From: Mesorhizobium comanense
Lineage (GTDB): Bacteria > Pseudomonadota > Alphaproteobacteria > Rhizobiales > Rhizobiaceae
Direction of reading: 5' to 3'
Length of the DNA: 64,000 nt
Assembly: GCF_005503535.1 (NCBI RefSeq)
Contig: NZ_SCNN01000001.1
Span: forward strand, 682,001-746,000
Shown here: one piece after another, positions 53,511 to 63,894 of the stretch
Numbering within the stretch: the stretch's first letter is position 1
How the letters are laid out: each line of letters opens with the position of its first letter
Position numbers and translations under genes: made by a program
The notes under the pieces: generated by a model
Told to the model about the DNA's origin: nothing
Database searches by the model: none
What the model saw: the letters and a program-made list of their open reading frames with translations, nothing else

Positions 53511-54803
53511 TCAGCGATAGTTCTCCAGCATCGACCCGTTCTGGGGCATCGAGGTGTCGGCCGCCGCCTGGTCATCCGGCTCGACGTTGTCTCGCCGGTG
53601 ACGAGCCCTCCCGATCGCCGCGCCAAGGCCGAGCGACGCGATCGCCACCAGCGGAATGCCGGCGAGCCAGGGCAGGCGGGGGGCCAGAGCATAGAGCGCG
53701 GTGCCGATCGAAGGTCCAAGCGAATCTTTGAGATCGACCGCCACCGATGACGCCGCCATGTAGGAGGCGCGACGCGACCTAGGCGCCAGCGCGTTGACCG
53801 CGGTCGGCACCAATGGCCCGACCAGCATCTGCGCCACCGCGCAAAGACTGACGGCGGCGACCAGCGAGAGCATTGCCGGTGACGCCGCGAGCAGCGCGAA
53901 AGCGCCGATCGTCGAGAGGCCGGCGCCGACGGTCAGCCAGAGCGCGGAGCGCGTCTCGGCGAAGCGGCTGACCAGCATCTGCAGGCCGACCGTCAAAGCG
54001 CCGGCATAGGCGAACAATGCGCCTATGCCGGATGGGGTCAGCGTGCCGGCATCCTGCGCATAAAGCGGAATGACGGCTTCGATCCAGTTGCCGGAGATCT
54101 CGAACAGCACGACCCAGGCAAGCAGCTTTGCCAGGCGGCCGTCACGAAAGGCAGGCAGCAACGCCGACAGGCCGTCGTCCTCCTCGTCGGGATCGCTGGC
54201 GGCGTCGCCACGGCCGAGCGTTTCGGCGAGAGCCGCCAGCATGACGACGCCGCCGAGAACAAGCACGCCACCGGCAGCGAGGAACACGGTGCTGAGCGAC
54301 ATCAGAGCCAGCAGCGCGCCGCAGGTCGGTCCGAGGATCTGCCCCACGCTCGAACTCACCCGCGCCATGCTGAACCAGCGCGGATGTGCGGATGGTTCGG
54401 TTACATCGGCGATCGCGGTCAGGATCGTCGGATGGAGCACCGATTCGCACATGCCGGTAGCCAGAAGCACGATCGCCGTGGTCACGACACCATGGACGAA
54501 GAACAGTGCGATGAAGCCGCAGCCGACGCCCAGTGACGAGAGGATCAGCACCGGTCTGCGCCCGACCCGATCGGCGATGCCGCCGATGAGCGGTGCGGCG
54601 ACAAGCTCGCCGCCGGCATAGCAGGCGAACAGCAGCCCGATCGCGCCGATGGGGATGCCGGCCTCGCTGCTCGCCCAGAGCGGAAAGAAGGGCACCAGCG
54701 CGCCGTCGGCGAAGCCGGCGCAGAAGAACAGGAAAAGGCCAAGCAGAGCGGGGCGCGGCAGCCCGTGCCCGGAGGGCGGAATTGTCGATGGAATTGCAGT
54801 CAT
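53511..54803 (-). CDS. MFS transporter (12-TM)
   Basis: A 430-residue major facilitator with about 12 membrane segments. The loop 2-3 motif is GGIADRVGRRPVLI, and LLATGMCESVLHPTILTAIA followed by VGQILGPTCGALLAL resembles drug-efflux DHA1 members. A histidine/aspartate-rich central loop (GRGDAASDPDEEDDGLSALL) is acidic. The gene is divergent from a TetR gene, with a dyad in the gap, so repressor-controlled export of a toxic compound is likely. The substrate is unknown. Confidence 0.88.
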   Translation of the reverse strand: MTAIPSTIPPSGHGLPRPALLGLFLFFCAGFADGALVPFFPLWASSEAGIPIGAIGLLFACYAGGELVAAPLIGGIADRVGRRPVLILSSLGVGCGFIALFFVHGVVTTAIVLLATGMCESVLHPTILTAIADVTEPSAHPRWFSMARVSSSVGQILGPTCGALLALMSLSTVFLAAGGVLVLGGVVMLAALAETLGRGDAASDPDEEDDGLSALLPAFRDGRLAKLLAWVVLFEISGNWIEAVIPLYAQDAGTLTPSGIGALFAYAGALTVGLQMLVSRFAETRSALWLTVGAGLSTIGAFALLAASPAMLSLVAAVSLCAVAQMLVGPLVPTAVNALAPRSRRASYMAASSVAVDLKDSLGPSIGTALYALAPRLPWLAGIPLVAIASLGLGAAIGRARHRRDNVEPDDQAAADTSMPQNGSMLENYR

Positions 54804-54983
54804 GATGTCACCTGCGCGTCAGAGGCCCGAAGGCCAGGGATTGCGCGTTGGTTGACGTTAACGCCTACGGCCGCCGGAGGGCGGCATACTGGTCAGTTTG
54901 CCGGGCGTTCAGCCGAGCCGCATCAACAGCGCATGGCTCGTCTCCGGCCGGAAGTGAATGCGCTGTTGTGTTGCTCCGGAAAA

Positions 54984-55014
54984 TACGAATAATCCTTCAG
55001 GTTTTCTATTCGCA
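54984..55014. promoter_or_regulatory. Dyad TACGAATA / TATTCGCA between MFS and TetR genes
   Basis: Eight-base arms with one mismatch (54984-54991 and 55007-55014) and a 15-base spacer lie just before the tetR start in the 226-bp divergent gap. They are candidate operator half-sites for the adjacent TetR protein. Confidence 0.4.
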
Positions 55015-55029
55015 TTCCCGGGCGTCTTT

Positions 55030-55665
55030 ATGACTCAGCGCGCAAGTCCTTCAATTTCCACCAGAAAACAACCCAAACAGGCCCGTGCGACAGAGCTTGT
55101 CACGGCTATCCTTCAGGCGGCAGCTCAGGTTTTGGCGAGCGAGGGCGCACAGCGTTTCACCACCACGCGGGTGGCCGAGAGGGCGGGCGTCAGCGTCGGC
55201 TCGCTCTACCAGTACTTCCCCAACAAAGCAGCGTTGCTCTTTCGCCTGCAAAGCGATGAGTGGCGGCAGACCACCGAACTTCTGTGCGGCATCCTCGAGG
55301 ATATAGGCAAGCCGCCGCTCCAACGGATACGCACCCTGGTGCACGCCTTCATCCGTTCGGAATGCGAGGAAGCGGCGGTGCGTGGGGCTTTGAACGACGC
55401 GGCTCCCCTATACCGTGACGCCCCGGAGGCCAGGGAATCACGGGCCAGGGCCAATCGCACGGTCCAATTGTTCATGCGCGAGGCTCTGCCCGACGTTGCC
55501 GATTCCGTCTGCCTCCGGGTCAGCGACCTGATCCGCACGACGCTGAGCTCGGTGGGAGCGGATTTTTCGGAAAGCCCGAGGACAGGTGCGGAAATCGAAG
55601 CCTATTGCGACGCGCTTGCCGACATGTTCTGCGCCTATCTCAAAAGCCTGGGGCACAGGGGTTAA
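55030..55665 (+). CDS. TetR-family transcriptional regulator
   Basis: A 211-residue regulator. The helix-turn-helix covers about 22-68 (ILQAAAQVLASEGAQRFTTT, then RVAERAGVSVGSLYQYFPNK, AALLFRLQ). The C-terminal domain fits the TetR C-terminal group with a DEW motif (LQSDEWRQT). I start it at MTQRASPSIS (55030). It probably represses the divergent MFS gene at 53511-54803. Confidence 0.9.
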   Translation: MTQRASPSISTRKQPKQARATELVTAILQAAAQVLASEGAQRFTTTRVAERAGVSVGSLYQYFPNKAALLFRLQSDEWRQTTELLCGILEDIGKPPLQRIRTLVHAFIRSECEEAAVRGALNDAAPLYRDAPEARESRARANRTVQLFMREALPDVADSVCLRVSDLIRTTLSSVGADFSESPRTGAEIEAYCDALADMFCAYLKSLGHRG

Positions 55666-55698
55666 CGAAGCAGGAGCGGGAGCGGCTTGGCCCGCTCG

Positions 55699-58600
55699 TC
55701 ACTCGGCCGCCGGCGCCAGTGGCCTGACCCTTGCCATCATGGAGCGCAGCATGGCCGGTTTCAGCGGCTTGTTGATCACCGGCACGTCAAGGAGACTTGC
55801 CGCGGCACGCACCTCGCTCGAACGGTCGGCGGTCACCAGAACGCAGGGCAGGTCCTGCCCGTAAGCCGCGCGCAGCTTGCCGATCACGTCGAGCCCGGTG
55901 CCGCCGTCGAGATGGTAGTCGGCGATCACGAGATCGGGCCGGCGCCCGCCGGACGACACCGGGTCCCGTGATCCCGCTTCCGTTTCCACGACGCAGCCCC
56001 AGCCTTCGAGCAACAGCCGCATGCCGTCCAGGATGCGGGCGTCGTTGTCGATGCACAGAACATGCAGGCCGGACAGCGAAGCCGCCGAACGGGCAGGGGC
56101 CTTGGCTTCGATCTCCCGCCGGGGCTCCTGAACCGTCGCCACCGGCAGGATGACGGAAAACCGCGTACCCTTTCCCGGATCGGAGAAGATGCGGATCTCC
56201 AGCCGCAGCACCCGCGCGATCCGGTCGACGATGGAAAGGCCGAGACCGAGGCCTTCGGCCTCGCGCGCACCTTCGTCGAGCCGGGTGAATTCGTGGAAGA
56301 CGGTGTTCAGCTTGTCGCCGGCGATGCCGATACCGGTGTCGATCACCTGGATTTCCGCGAGTTCGCCACGCCGCCGCACACCGACCAGGATGCGGCCTTG
56401 GCGGGTGTACTTGATGGCGTTGGAGACCAGGTTCTGGATCAGGCGCCGCAAGAGATTGCGGTCTGTCATGACGACAAGCGATGACGGCATGATCGTCAGG
56501 CCGAGTTTCTTCTCCGCCGCCAGCGGCCGGAAGTCATTGCCGATCTGGCGCAGCAACTCGTCGAGGCGGAAGGCCGTGTCGTCGGGTTTCATGGCGCCGG
56601 CATCGAGGCGGGATATATCGAGCACGGCGCCTAGAATGGTCTCGACCGATTCCAGCGAAGATTCGATGTTGATGGCAGCCTTGCCGGCGGGTCCCTTGCC
56701 GGCCTTCTCGATCAGCGACGAGCAGTAGAGGCGGGCGGCGTTCAGGGGCTGCAGGATGTCGTGGCCGGCGGCGGCGAGGAAGCGCGTCTTGCCGAGGTTG
56801 GCCTCCTCGGCCAGCATCTGCGCCTGCGCCAGTTCCTCGTTGACCCGGGTCAATTCCTCATTGACCCGGGTCAGCTCGATGGTGCGCGTCTTGACGCGCT
56901 GCTCCAGCGATTCATTGGCGCGCTTCAACGCCAGGTCCTGCTCGACGCGCCCGGAAATGTCGGCATAGGTGGCGACGATGCCGCCGTCCGGCATTGGATT
57001 GGAGCGCAGTTCCAGGATGCGGCCGCTGGTCTTCAACTCCATCTGCCAGGGGCTGACAAAGCTGGTCAGCCGGTTGAGCATCGCCACGCGCTGGTCGGCG
57101 GGTATGTCGCCGCGCTCGGCCAGGTGCCGCAGGATACGGTCGAGCGAGACGCCGACCTGACCCATCTCGTCGGGCAGGTCGAACAGCGACCGGTATTGCC
57201 GGTTCCAGCAGATCAGCCGGAAATCGCGATCGAACACGGTGATGCCCTGTTCCATCTGGTCGAGCGCGATCTGCAGCAGGTCGCGATTGTGCTGCAGCGC
57301 CTCGGTGGCGTCGTCGAGCAGGCGAAAGGCGTCACGAGATTCGCGGTCGTGGCGGCGAAACAGCAGCGACAGGATAAGCCGCGCCGAGGAGGAGCCGACG
57401 GCGCTCGCCAGCAACTGTTCGGAGAAGCGGATGACGTCCATGCTCGCCGGCTCCTTGCCGTGCAGCGTGGTGGCGCTGGTCTTCTCGAACGACTGGAAGG
57501 AGCGCTCGGTGCGCTCGACGCCGAGATAGCGCCCGATCGTGTCCTTGAGGTCGTTGACGGTGATGGCGGTGCGGAAGCGGCGCAGGCTGGGCATCGGGCC
57601 GGCGTCCCTGGGCACGAAGATCGATGCCTGGATGCGCTCCAGCGGCACCGATGCGCGCGACAGCGAGCCGAGCACGAAGAACACGGCGTTGATCGACAGG
57701 CTCCACAACACGCCATGATTGAGCGGTTCGGCAACGGTGCCGAACAGCGCCTGCGGCCGCAGCGCCTCGAAGCCGAACAGGCCATGCGCGATGATCTCGG
57801 TATCCGGCGCCACAAGCGATGGAAGAAGCAGCGTGTAGCCCCACACCAGAATGCCCGCCACCATGCCGAGTGCTGCGCCCCGGCCGTTGGCGCCCCGCCA
57901 GATCAGCCCGCCGACCAGCGCCGGCGCGAATTGCGCGATGGCCGCGAACGACATCAGGCCGATCGACGACAGGCGCGCGCTGTTGGTGCTCTCTCGGTAG
58001 TAGAGGAAGGCGATGAACAGAAGGATGAAGATCGCCCCGCGCCGCACGTTGAGGATCAGCGTCGACCAGTCTTCGGTTTGCGAGGTCGAGGTCTTGAGCA
58101 GGCGGCGCACGAACAGCGGAATGACCAGGTCGTTGGAGATCATGATCGACAGCGCCACGCTTTCGACGATCACCATGGCGGTCGCCGCCGAAAGGCCGCC
58201 GATGAAGGCTGCCATCGCCAGCAGATCATGGCCGCTGAACAGCGGCAGCGAAAGCACGTAAAGGTCGCTGCTGGTGCCGGTGCCGACCAGCGACAGCCCG
58301 GCAAAGGCGATCGGCAGCACGAACAGGTTGATCGCCACGAGGTAGAGCGGAAACACCCAGGTCGCCGTGCGCAATTCGGCTTCGCCCCGGTTCTCGACGA
58401 TGGTGACGTAGAACTGCCGCGGCAGCATGATGATGGCGCAGCCGCTGAGGCCGGTCAGCACCAGCCATGTGGCAAGCGAGGTGTTGTAGCCCATCGCCTG
58501 CCGGACCTGCCCATTCTGGGCAAGCTTGTCGAACATGTCGCCCGGGCCGCCGAAGATCAGGAAGGTGACCATCAGGCCGATCGCCAGGAAGGCGGCGAGC

Positions 58601-59208
58601 TTGACCACGGTTTCCACGGCCACCGCCAGCACCAGCCCGTCCTGATGCTCGGTGGCGTCGGCGTGGCGGGTGCCGAACAGCACGGCAAAAAGCGCCAGGA
58701 GCATCGCTACGACCAGCGATATGTCGCTGACGAACGGATCGAACGAAGGCGGCGAGCCGGTATAGTGCTCGACCATCAGGCTGACCGAACCGGAGATCGC
58801 CTTCAGCTGGAGCGCGATATAGGGCACCGCGCCGATGGTGGCGATCAGCGTGGCGATCGCGGCGACAGTAAAACTCTTGCCGTAGCGGGCGCCGAGGAAG
58901 TCGGCGATCGAGGTGATCTTCTCGCTCTTGGCCAGCCGCACGATCCGGTTGAGCAAGGGAAAGCCGAACACGAACACCAGCACCGGGCCGGTATAGATGC
59001 CGAGGAATTCCAGCCCGCGCTCGGAGGAAAGGCCGACCGAGCCGAAGAAGGTCCAGGAGGTGCAGTAGATGGCGAGGCTGAGCGCGTAGATGAAGGGCCG
59101 TGCGCGGCCGGGCCCTGAAATGGCCGAGCGGCGGTCGCCCAGGCTGGCGATGGCGAACAGCAGCGTCACATAGGCGATCGCGATGAAGACGATGAACAAG
59201 CCCTGCAC
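55699..59208 (-). CDS. Sodium:solute symporter-fused hybrid histidine kinase (NahK/MctS-like)
   Basis: A 1,169-residue membrane kinase. The N-terminal 540 residues form a 12-13 TM symporter domain ([15 protein letters not shown] [34 protein letters not shown]). Then a PAS domain ([20 protein letters not shown]), coiled coil ([16 protein letters not shown]), HisKA with H816 in the typical [15 protein letters not shown], ATPase domain ([35 protein letters not shown]), and a receiver with D1097 in [11 protein letters not shown]. This class senses monocarboxylates or other nutrients in some proteobacteria. The start is uncertain: GTG 59208 has an upstream GGGAGG, and GTG 59265 is longer. Confidence 0.93.
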   Translation of the reverse strand: MQGLFIVFIAIAYVTLLFAIASLGDRRSAISGPGRARPFIYALSLAIYCTSWTFFGSVGLSSERGLEFLGIYTGPVLVFVFGFPLLNRIVRLAKSEKITSIADFLGARYGKSFTVAAIATLIATIGAVPYIALQLKAISGSVSLMVEHYTGSPPSFDPFVSDISLVVAMLLALFAVLFGTRHADATEHQDGLVLAVAVETVVKLAAFLAIGLMVTFLIFGGPGDMFDKLAQNGQVRQAMGYNTSLATWLVLTGLSGCAIIMLPRQFYVTIVENRGEAELRTATWVFPLYLVAINLFVLPIAFAGLSLVGTGTSSDLYVLSLPLFSGHDLLAMAAFIGGLSAATAMVIVESVALSIMISNDLVIPLFVRRLLKTSTSQTEDWSTLILNVRRGAIFILLFIAFLYYRESTNSARLSSIGLMSFAAIAQFAPALVGGLIWRGANGRGAALGMVAGILVWGYTLLLPSLVAPDTEIIAHGLFGFEALRPQALFGTVAEPLNHGVLWSLSINAVFFVLGSLSRASVPLERIQASIFVPRDAGPMPSLRRFRTAITVNDLKDTIGRYLGVERTERSFQSFEKTSATTLHGKEPASMDVIRFSEQLLASAVGSSSARLILSLLFRRHDRESRDAFRLLDDATEALQHNRDLLQIALDQMEQGITVFDRDFRLICWNRQYRSLFDLPDEMGQVGVSLDRILRHLAERGDIPADQRVAMLNRLTSFVSPWQMELKTSGRILELRSNPMPDGGIVATYADISGRVEQDLALKRANESLEQRVKTRTIELTRVNEELTRVNEELAQAQMLAEEANLGKTRFLAAAGHDILQPLNAARLYCSSLIEKAGKGPAGKAAINIESSLESVETILGAVLDISRLDAGAMKPDDTAFRLDELLRQIGNDFRPLAAEKKLGLTIMPSSLVVMTDRNLLRRLIQNLVSNAIKYTRQGRILVGVRRRGELAEIQVIDTGIGIAGDKLNTVFHEFTRLDEGAREAEGLGLGLSIVDRIARVLRLEIRIFSDPGKGTRFSVILPVATVQEPRREIEAKAPARSAASLSGLHVLCIDNDARILDGMRLLLEGWGCVVETEAGSRDPVSSGGRRPDLVIADYHLDGGTGLDVIGKLRAAYGQDLPCVLVTADRSSEVRAAASLLDVPVINKPLKPAMLRSMMARVRPLAPAAE

Positions 59209-59459
59209 GCCGGCAACATCCTCCCTGTGCCGGATTTCCAACCCGGCTTGGCCGAACGCAACCACAGCTTGGCTGGCGAGTCCATCACGGCTTTGGGCGC
59301 ATGGAGGCCGTGATTTGCGAAACTTGCCGCTGGGGAAGGATAAACCGGTTGTTTTCCGCTATTTACCCATGTTGCAACCAAAGGTTTTTGTTATGGTGTG
59401 CGTGGTCGGTGCCGGAAGGTGGGAACGGCAGTGCGGCCGGTCACGACAAGGAGGGTCTA

Positions 59460-59882
59460 ATGCTGAAAGAATTCCAGGAATTCATTTCCAAGGGCAATGT
59501 GATGGACTTGGCCGTCGGCGTCATCATCGGCGCGGCATTCGGCAAGATCGTCGATTCCCTGGTCAACGACATCATCATGCCGATCGTCGGAGCGATCTTC
59601 GGCGGACTGGACTTCAACAATTATTTCTTCGGATTGTCCGCCGCGGTGACGGCCACCTCCCTGGCCGACGCCAAGAAGCAGGGCGCCGTGTTCGCCTATG
59701 GCAGCTTCATCACCGTGGTGCTGAATTTCCTCATCCTCGCCTTCATCATCTTCCTGATGGTCAAGGCGGTGAACAATCTGCGCAGGCGGCTCGAGGCCGA
59801 AAAGCCCGCGCCCGCCGCTGCGCCGCCGCCTGCCGACGTCGCGCTGCTGACCGAAATTCGCGATCTCCTCGCCAGGAAGTAG
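59460..59882 (+). CDS. mscL: Large-conductance mechanosensitive channel MscL
   Basis: A 140-residue MscL that relieves turgor on osmotic downshock. [20 protein letters not shown] holds the N-terminal amphipathic helix and first pore-lining start; TM1 ([20 protein letters not shown]) and TM2 ([20 protein letters not shown]) flank a periplasmic loop; the C-terminus is a short helix after an alanine/proline linker. An AAGGAGG box precedes the ATG at 59460. An intrinsic terminator follows the stop. Confidence 0.95.
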   Translation: MLKEFQEFISKGNVMDLAVGVIIGAAFGKIVDSLVNDIIMPIVGAIFGGLDFNNYFFGLSAAVTATSLADAKKQGAVFAYGSFITVVLNFLILAFIIFLMVKAVNNLRRRLEAEKPAPAAAPPPADVALLTEIRDLLARK

Positions 59883-59903
59883 CCCAGCCGCCATCGCTGG
59901 ACC

Positions 59904-59933
59904 AAAACCCCGGCCATTCACGGCCGGGGTTTT
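59904..59933 (+). terminator. Intrinsic terminator after mscL
   Basis: Twelve-bp perfect stem AAAACCCCGGCC / GGCCGGGGTTTT with a six-base loop, followed by CTGTTTT, 22 bp after the mscL stop and 54 bp before the aminotransferase start. It can work in both directions because of the A- and T-rich stem ends. Confidence 0.85.
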
Positions 59934-59986
59934 CTGTTTTCGCTTCTGATAAAGAGCGGCAACCCCAAGGGAAAACGGATTTGTCC

Positions 59987-61153
59987 ATGAGCCTGATCGA
60001 GACCTTGCGCCCCGCGGCCCTGGCTGCACCGGAAAGCGGCATCGTCGCCGTCGTCAACTACGGGCGGCTCCGCGAGGGGTTGGTACCGCTCTGGGCCGGC
60101 GAGGGCGACCTTCCGACCCCTGCCTTCATCACCGACGCCGCGTCGAAGGCGCTGGCGGGTGGCGAGACGTTCTACACCTGGCAAAGGGGCATTCCCGATC
60201 TCAGGCAGGCGCTTGCCCGCTACTATATCAGGCATTTCGGCAAGACATTCCCCGAAGAGCAGTTCATCGTCACCGGCTCCGGCATGCATGCCATCCAGCT
60301 GGCGCTGGCCGCCCTCGCGGGTGCCGGGGACGAGGTCGTCTACCTCTCGCCGGCCTGGCCGAATTTCGATGCGGCCGCAGGTATTTCGGGGGCGGTGCCG
60401 GTGGCGGTCACATTGGACCATTCCGGCAACGGCTGGTCCTGCGATGTCGAGAAGATCGCCGCGGCGATCACGCCGCGCACCAGGGCCCTGTTCATCAACA
60501 CGCCGTCGAACCCCACCGGCTGGACCGCCGACCACGAGACCTTGCAGGCGATCCTCGATCTAGCCCGCTCCCGGAACCTGTGGATCATCGCCGACGAAAT
60601 CTACTCGCTGTTCCACTACGGCCAGGGCCGTGCGCCGTCCTTCCTTGACATCGCGACAACAGAGGACCGCATCCTGTTCGTCAACTCCTTTTCCAAGAAC
60701 TGGGCAATGACCGGTTGGCGCGTCGGCTGGATCAAGACGCATCCGAGCCTGCAGCAGGTGTTCGAGAACCTGATCCAGTATTCGAACTCGGGCGTCGCCC
60801 AGTTCATGCAGCGTGGCGCGGTCGCTGCCCTTGACGAGGGCGATGCCTTCGTTGCCGAGCAGGTGGAGCGGGCGAGGAAGGCGCGCGACCTCGTCTGCGG
60901 CATTCTCGGTGACACCGGTAAAGCGCGTTTCACCGTGCCGCAGGGCGCCTTCTATCTGTTCTTTACGGTCGACGGCATCACCGATTCGCGGGCAGCCGCC
61001 TTCGAGATCGTCGACAAGGCCAATGTCGGCCTGGCGCCAGGCACCGCCTTCGGTCCCGGCGGCGAGGCCTTCCTGCGGCTGTGCTTCCACCGCCGCCTCG
61101 ACCAGCTTGAGGAAGCGGCGAACAGGCTGGCGACGTGGATGAAGACCGTTTGA
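59987..61153 (+). CDS. Class I/II pyridoxal-phosphate aminotransferase
   Basis: A 388-residue fold-type I aminotransferase (AAT I superfamily). PLP-binding parts are TGSGMHAIQLALAAL, INTPSNPTGWTA, ADEIYSLFHYG and the Schiff-base lysine K237 in VNSFSKNWAMTGWRVGW. The C-terminal LRLCFHRRLDQLEEA carries the carboxylate-binding arginine. It is most like aspartate/aromatic-type transaminases of rhizobia; substrate unresolved. A reading frame open from 59183 would fuse other sequence to it, but the ATG at 59987 with an AAGGGAAAA region upstream gives the normal length. Confidence 0.9.
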   Translation: MSLIETLRPAALAAPESGIVAVVNYGRLREGLVPLWAGEGDLPTPAFITDAASKALAGGETFYTWQRGIPDLRQALARYYIRHFGKTFPEEQFIVTGSGMHAIQLALAALAGAGDEVVYLSPAWPNFDAAAGISGAVPVAVTLDHSGNGWSCDVEKIAAAITPRTRALFINTPSNPTGWTADHETLQAILDLARSRNLWIIADEIYSLFHYGQGRAPSFLDIATTEDRILFVNSFSKNWAMTGWRVGWIKTHPSLQQVFENLIQYSNSGVAQFMQRGAVAALDEGDAFVAEQVERARKARDLVCGILGDTGKARFTVPQGAFYLFFTVDGITDSRAAAFEIVDKANVGLAPGTAFGPGGEAFLRLCFHRRLDQLEEAANRLATWMKTV

Positions 61154-61195
61154 GTTGACCTGAAGCCGGACGAAAACCCGGTCCGGTGAGTCAAC
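61154..61195. terminator. Hairpin between convergent aminotransferase and hemA genes
   Basis: Outer arms GTTGAC / GTCAAC and inner arms CCGGAC / GTCCGG form a two-part stem right after the aminotransferase stop. No T-run follows. It probably helps end both transcripts. Confidence 0.45.
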
Positions 61196-61233
61196 CGCAG
61201 CGGAAGGCCGTCGGACCAGAGCGTCAGACGGCT

Positions 61234-62511
61234 TCAGCCACCCGACTTGGGCACCAGCAGCGGAATGATCCGGTCGCTTTTTGCGACAGCGGGACGCCCG
61301 GAGCTTGCATAGGGGATGCCGAGCGCGTCCCAGGTCTCGACCAGGGCGTCCTGCAATTGTGCGATCAGCGCATCGGAATGGAACGGCGTCGGCGTGATGC
61401 GCAGCCGCTCGGTGCCGCGCGGCACGGTCGGATAGTTGATCGGCTGGATGTAGATGCCGTGCACCCCGAGCAGGCGGTCGCTGGCCATCTTGCAGAGTTC
61501 GGGATCACCGACCAGCACCGGCACAATGTGGGTCGCCGATTCCATGACCGGCAGGCCGGCGGCAGCGAGGATCTGCTTGGTGCGGCTTGCCTGCTGCTGC
61601 TGGGCGTCGCGCTCGGCCTGCGAGCGCTTCAGATGGCGGATCGAGGTGGTGGCCGCGGCGGCGATCGCCGGCGGCAGCGCCGTGGTGAAGATGAAGCCCG
61701 GCGCGTAGGAGCGGACTGCGTCGATCACCGCGCTGGTTCCGGTGATATAGCCGCCCAGCGTGCCGAACGCCTTGGCGAGCGTGCCTTCGATGATGTCGAT
61801 GCGATCAGCCAGGCCCTCGCGCTCGGTAATGCCGCCCCCGCGCGGTCCGTACATGCCCACGGCATGGACTTCGTCGATATAGGTCATGGCGTTGTAGCGC
61901 TCGGCGAGCTCGACGATCTCCTTGATCGGCGCGATGTCGCCATCCATCGAGTAGACGCTCTCGAAGACGATCAGCTTGGCGCGTTCGCGGCCGGCCGCCT
62001 GCAAAAGACTCTCCAGATGCGCGACGTCATTGTGGCGGAAGATCTTCTTCTCGGCGCCCGAGCGGCGCACGCCCTCGATCATCGAGGCGTGGTTGAGCTC
62101 GTCCGAGATGATCAGGCAGTTAGGCAGAAGCTTTGCGATGGTCGAGATCGACGCTTCGTTGGAGACGAAGCCGGAGGTGAAGACCAGCGCGGCTTCCTTG
62201 CCGTGTAGGTCGGCGAGCTCGCCTTCGAGTTCGACCAGCGGGTTGGAAGTGCCCGAAATGTTGCGGGTGCCGCCGGCGCCCGAGCCCATCTTGCCCGCCG
62301 CGTTCTGGAAGGCGGCGATGACGTCGGCGTGCTGGCCCATGCCGAGATAGTCGTTGGAGCACCAGACGGTGATTTCCTCGGCGCGGCCGTTGGCGCGCCA
62401 GATGGCGCGCGGAAACTTGCCCGCGATACGCTCGAGATCGGCGAAGACACGATAGCGACGCTCCGCATGGAGCTGGTCGATCGCTTCCTCGAAGAACCGC
62501 TGATAGTTCAT
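61234..62511 (-). CDS. hemA: 5-aminolevulinate synthase
   Basis: A 425-residue PLP enzyme that condenses glycine and succinyl-CoA to ALA, the first step of haem synthesis in alphaproteobacteria (C4 route). Landmarks are [80 protein letters not shown] and the PLP lysine in [19 protein letters not shown]. The start at [12 protein letters not shown] (62511) is preferred over 54 bases more. Haem made here serves respiration and, in nodulating rhizobia, bacteroid haemoproteins. It diverges from galE. Confidence 0.95.
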   Translation of the reverse strand: MNYQRFFEEAIDQLHAERRYRVFADLERIAGKFPRAIWRANGRAEEITVWCSNDYLGMGQHADVIAAFQNAAGKMGSGAGGTRNISGTSNPLVELEGELADLHGKEAALVFTSGFVSNEASISTIAKLLPNCLIISDELNHASMIEGVRRSGAEKKIFRHNDVAHLESLLQAAGRERAKLIVFESVYSMDGDIAPIKEIVELAERYNAMTYIDEVHAVGMYGPRGGGITEREGLADRIDIIEGTLAKAFGTLGGYITGTSAVIDAVRSYAPGFIFTTALPPAIAAAATTSIRHLKRSQAERDAQQQQASRTKQILAAAGLPVMESATHIVPVLVGDPELCKMASDRLLGVHGIYIQPINYPTVPRGTERLRITPTPFHSDALIAQLQDALVETWDALGIPYASSGRPAVAKSDRIIPLLVPKSGG

Positions 62512-62789
62512 GTCGGCTTCCCAGTTTTGCGCGGGATAATAATGATTGCCCCAATGGTCGTCCACCGGGCCATTTTGGTCAAAATGCCACGCCCCGCACC
62601 TGTTCCTAACGACGGCGTATCATGGCCTATTCCCGTTTCACGACACGCTCTGTGGATCACTTTTGTTTCAGCACGATGCCACATCAAGTGAACGCCGGTT
62701 ACCGGGTTGTAATGGCCATGATGCGGGCTTTCCAGTAAGGCGGTGGTTGAGACAGTTTCCAATAAATCTTGGGTAAGCGAGGACTTGGG

Positions 62790-63785
62790 ATGACGGTTTT
62801 GGTGACAGGTGGCGCTGGCTACATAGGCAGCCATATGGTCTGGGAGCTGCTGGATGCCGGCGAAAGCGTGGTCGTTCTCGACCGCCTGTCCACCGGCTTC
62901 GAGTGGGCGGTGGCGCCGGAAGCCAGGCTGGTCGTCGGCGATGTCGCCGACAAGGAATTGGTCGGCTCGATCATCAGGGAGAACAAGGTCGACGCCATCA
63001 TCCATTTCGCCGGCTCGATCGTGGTGCCGGAATCGGTCGCCGACCCGCTTGCCTATTACGAGAACAACACGTCGAAGACACGCACGCTGATCGAGACCGC
63101 GGTGCGCGAAGGCGTGCCGAATTTCATCTTTTCCTCCACCGCCGCCGTCTATGGCGGCGCCGGACTGGAGCCGGTGCGCGAGGATGCGCGGCTGGCGCCG
63201 GAATCGCCCTACGGCCTGTCCAAGCTGATGAGCGAATGGATGCTGCGCGACGCCGCGATCGCACACGATATCCGCTACACGGCGCTGCGTTATTTCAATG
63301 TCGCCGGCGCCGATCCCAGGGGCCGCACCGGCCAGTCGACGCCCGGCGCCACCCACCTGATCAAGGTTGCCTGCGAGACGGCACTGGGCAAGCGGCCCTT
63401 CATGCAGGTGTTCGGCACCGACTATCCCACGCCCGATGGCACCTGCATGCGCGATTACATCCATGTCAGCGATCTGGCGGCGGCGCACCGTCTGGCCCTG
63501 GAGCGGCTGCGCGCCGGCGGCGAAAGCCTCGTCGCCAATTGCGGCTACAGCCACGGCTATTCGGTGCTGGAGGTGATCGACAGCGTGCGGCGCGCCTTCG
63601 GCCATGATTTCGAGGTCAGGATGGGCGATCGGCGCCCCGGCGATGCCGCCGCGGTGGTCGCCAATTCCGATCTCGCCCGCGCCGAACTGGGCTGGACCCC
63701 GCAACGCGACGATCTCGACCAGATCGTCGCCGACGCGCTCGCCTGGGAGCGCATCCTGACCGGCAAGAACTCCGCGCGCGGCTGA
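62790..63785 (+). CDS. galE: UDP-glucose 4-epimerase
   Basis: A 331-residue short-chain dehydrogenase-like epimerase that interconverts UDP-glucose and UDP-galactose, feeding galactose into exopolysaccharide and LPS. The NAD-binding TGGAGYIGSH is at 6-15, the catalytic triad is S115/S116, Y141 and K145 in SPYGLSKLM, and the substrate part is ALRYFNVAGADP. In rhizobia this gene is often called exoB. I chose the ATG at 62790; a start 21 bases earlier is possible. Confidence 0.93.
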   Translation: MTVLVTGGAGYIGSHMVWELLDAGESVVVLDRLSTGFEWAVAPEARLVVGDVADKELVGSIIRENKVDAIIHFAGSIVVPESVADPLAYYENNTSKTRTLIETAVREGVPNFIFSSTAAVYGGAGLEPVREDARLAPESPYGLSKLMSEWMLRDAAIAHDIRYTALRYFNVAGADPRGRTGQSTPGATHLIKVACETALGKRPFMQVFGTDYPTPDGTCMRDYIHVSDLAAAHRLALERLRAGGESLVANCGYSHGYSVLEVIDSVRRAFGHDFEVRMGDRRPGDAAAVVANSDLARAELGWTPQRDDLDQIVADALAWERILTGKNSARG

Positions 63786-63894
63786 TCCGGCAAGCTGTTG
63801 GGCCAAGGGCTCGTGCGCCTTGCCGGGACACGCTATTGAGGACAGGTCGAAGCGACGCGTGGCGCGGCGCCCGATTTGATCCCTTGGGGGCGGA

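Noticed and set aside
56761..59118. A 785-codon plus-strand frame opposite the hybrid kinase
   Set aside because: It mirrors the kinase codons, is dominated by His, Arg, Gln and Asp, and shows no motif, so it is antisense noise.
59183..61153. A 656-codon frame that would fuse upstream sequence to the aminotransferase
   Set aside because: Its first 268 codons overlap mscL in another frame and cross an intrinsic terminator. The aminotransferase has a proper ATG at 59987.
62570..62583. TTTTGGTCAAAA-type palindrome before hemA as an FNR/FixK site
   Set aside because: The FNR/FixK consensus TTGAT-N4-ATCAA is not matched; the dyad is short and may be chance.
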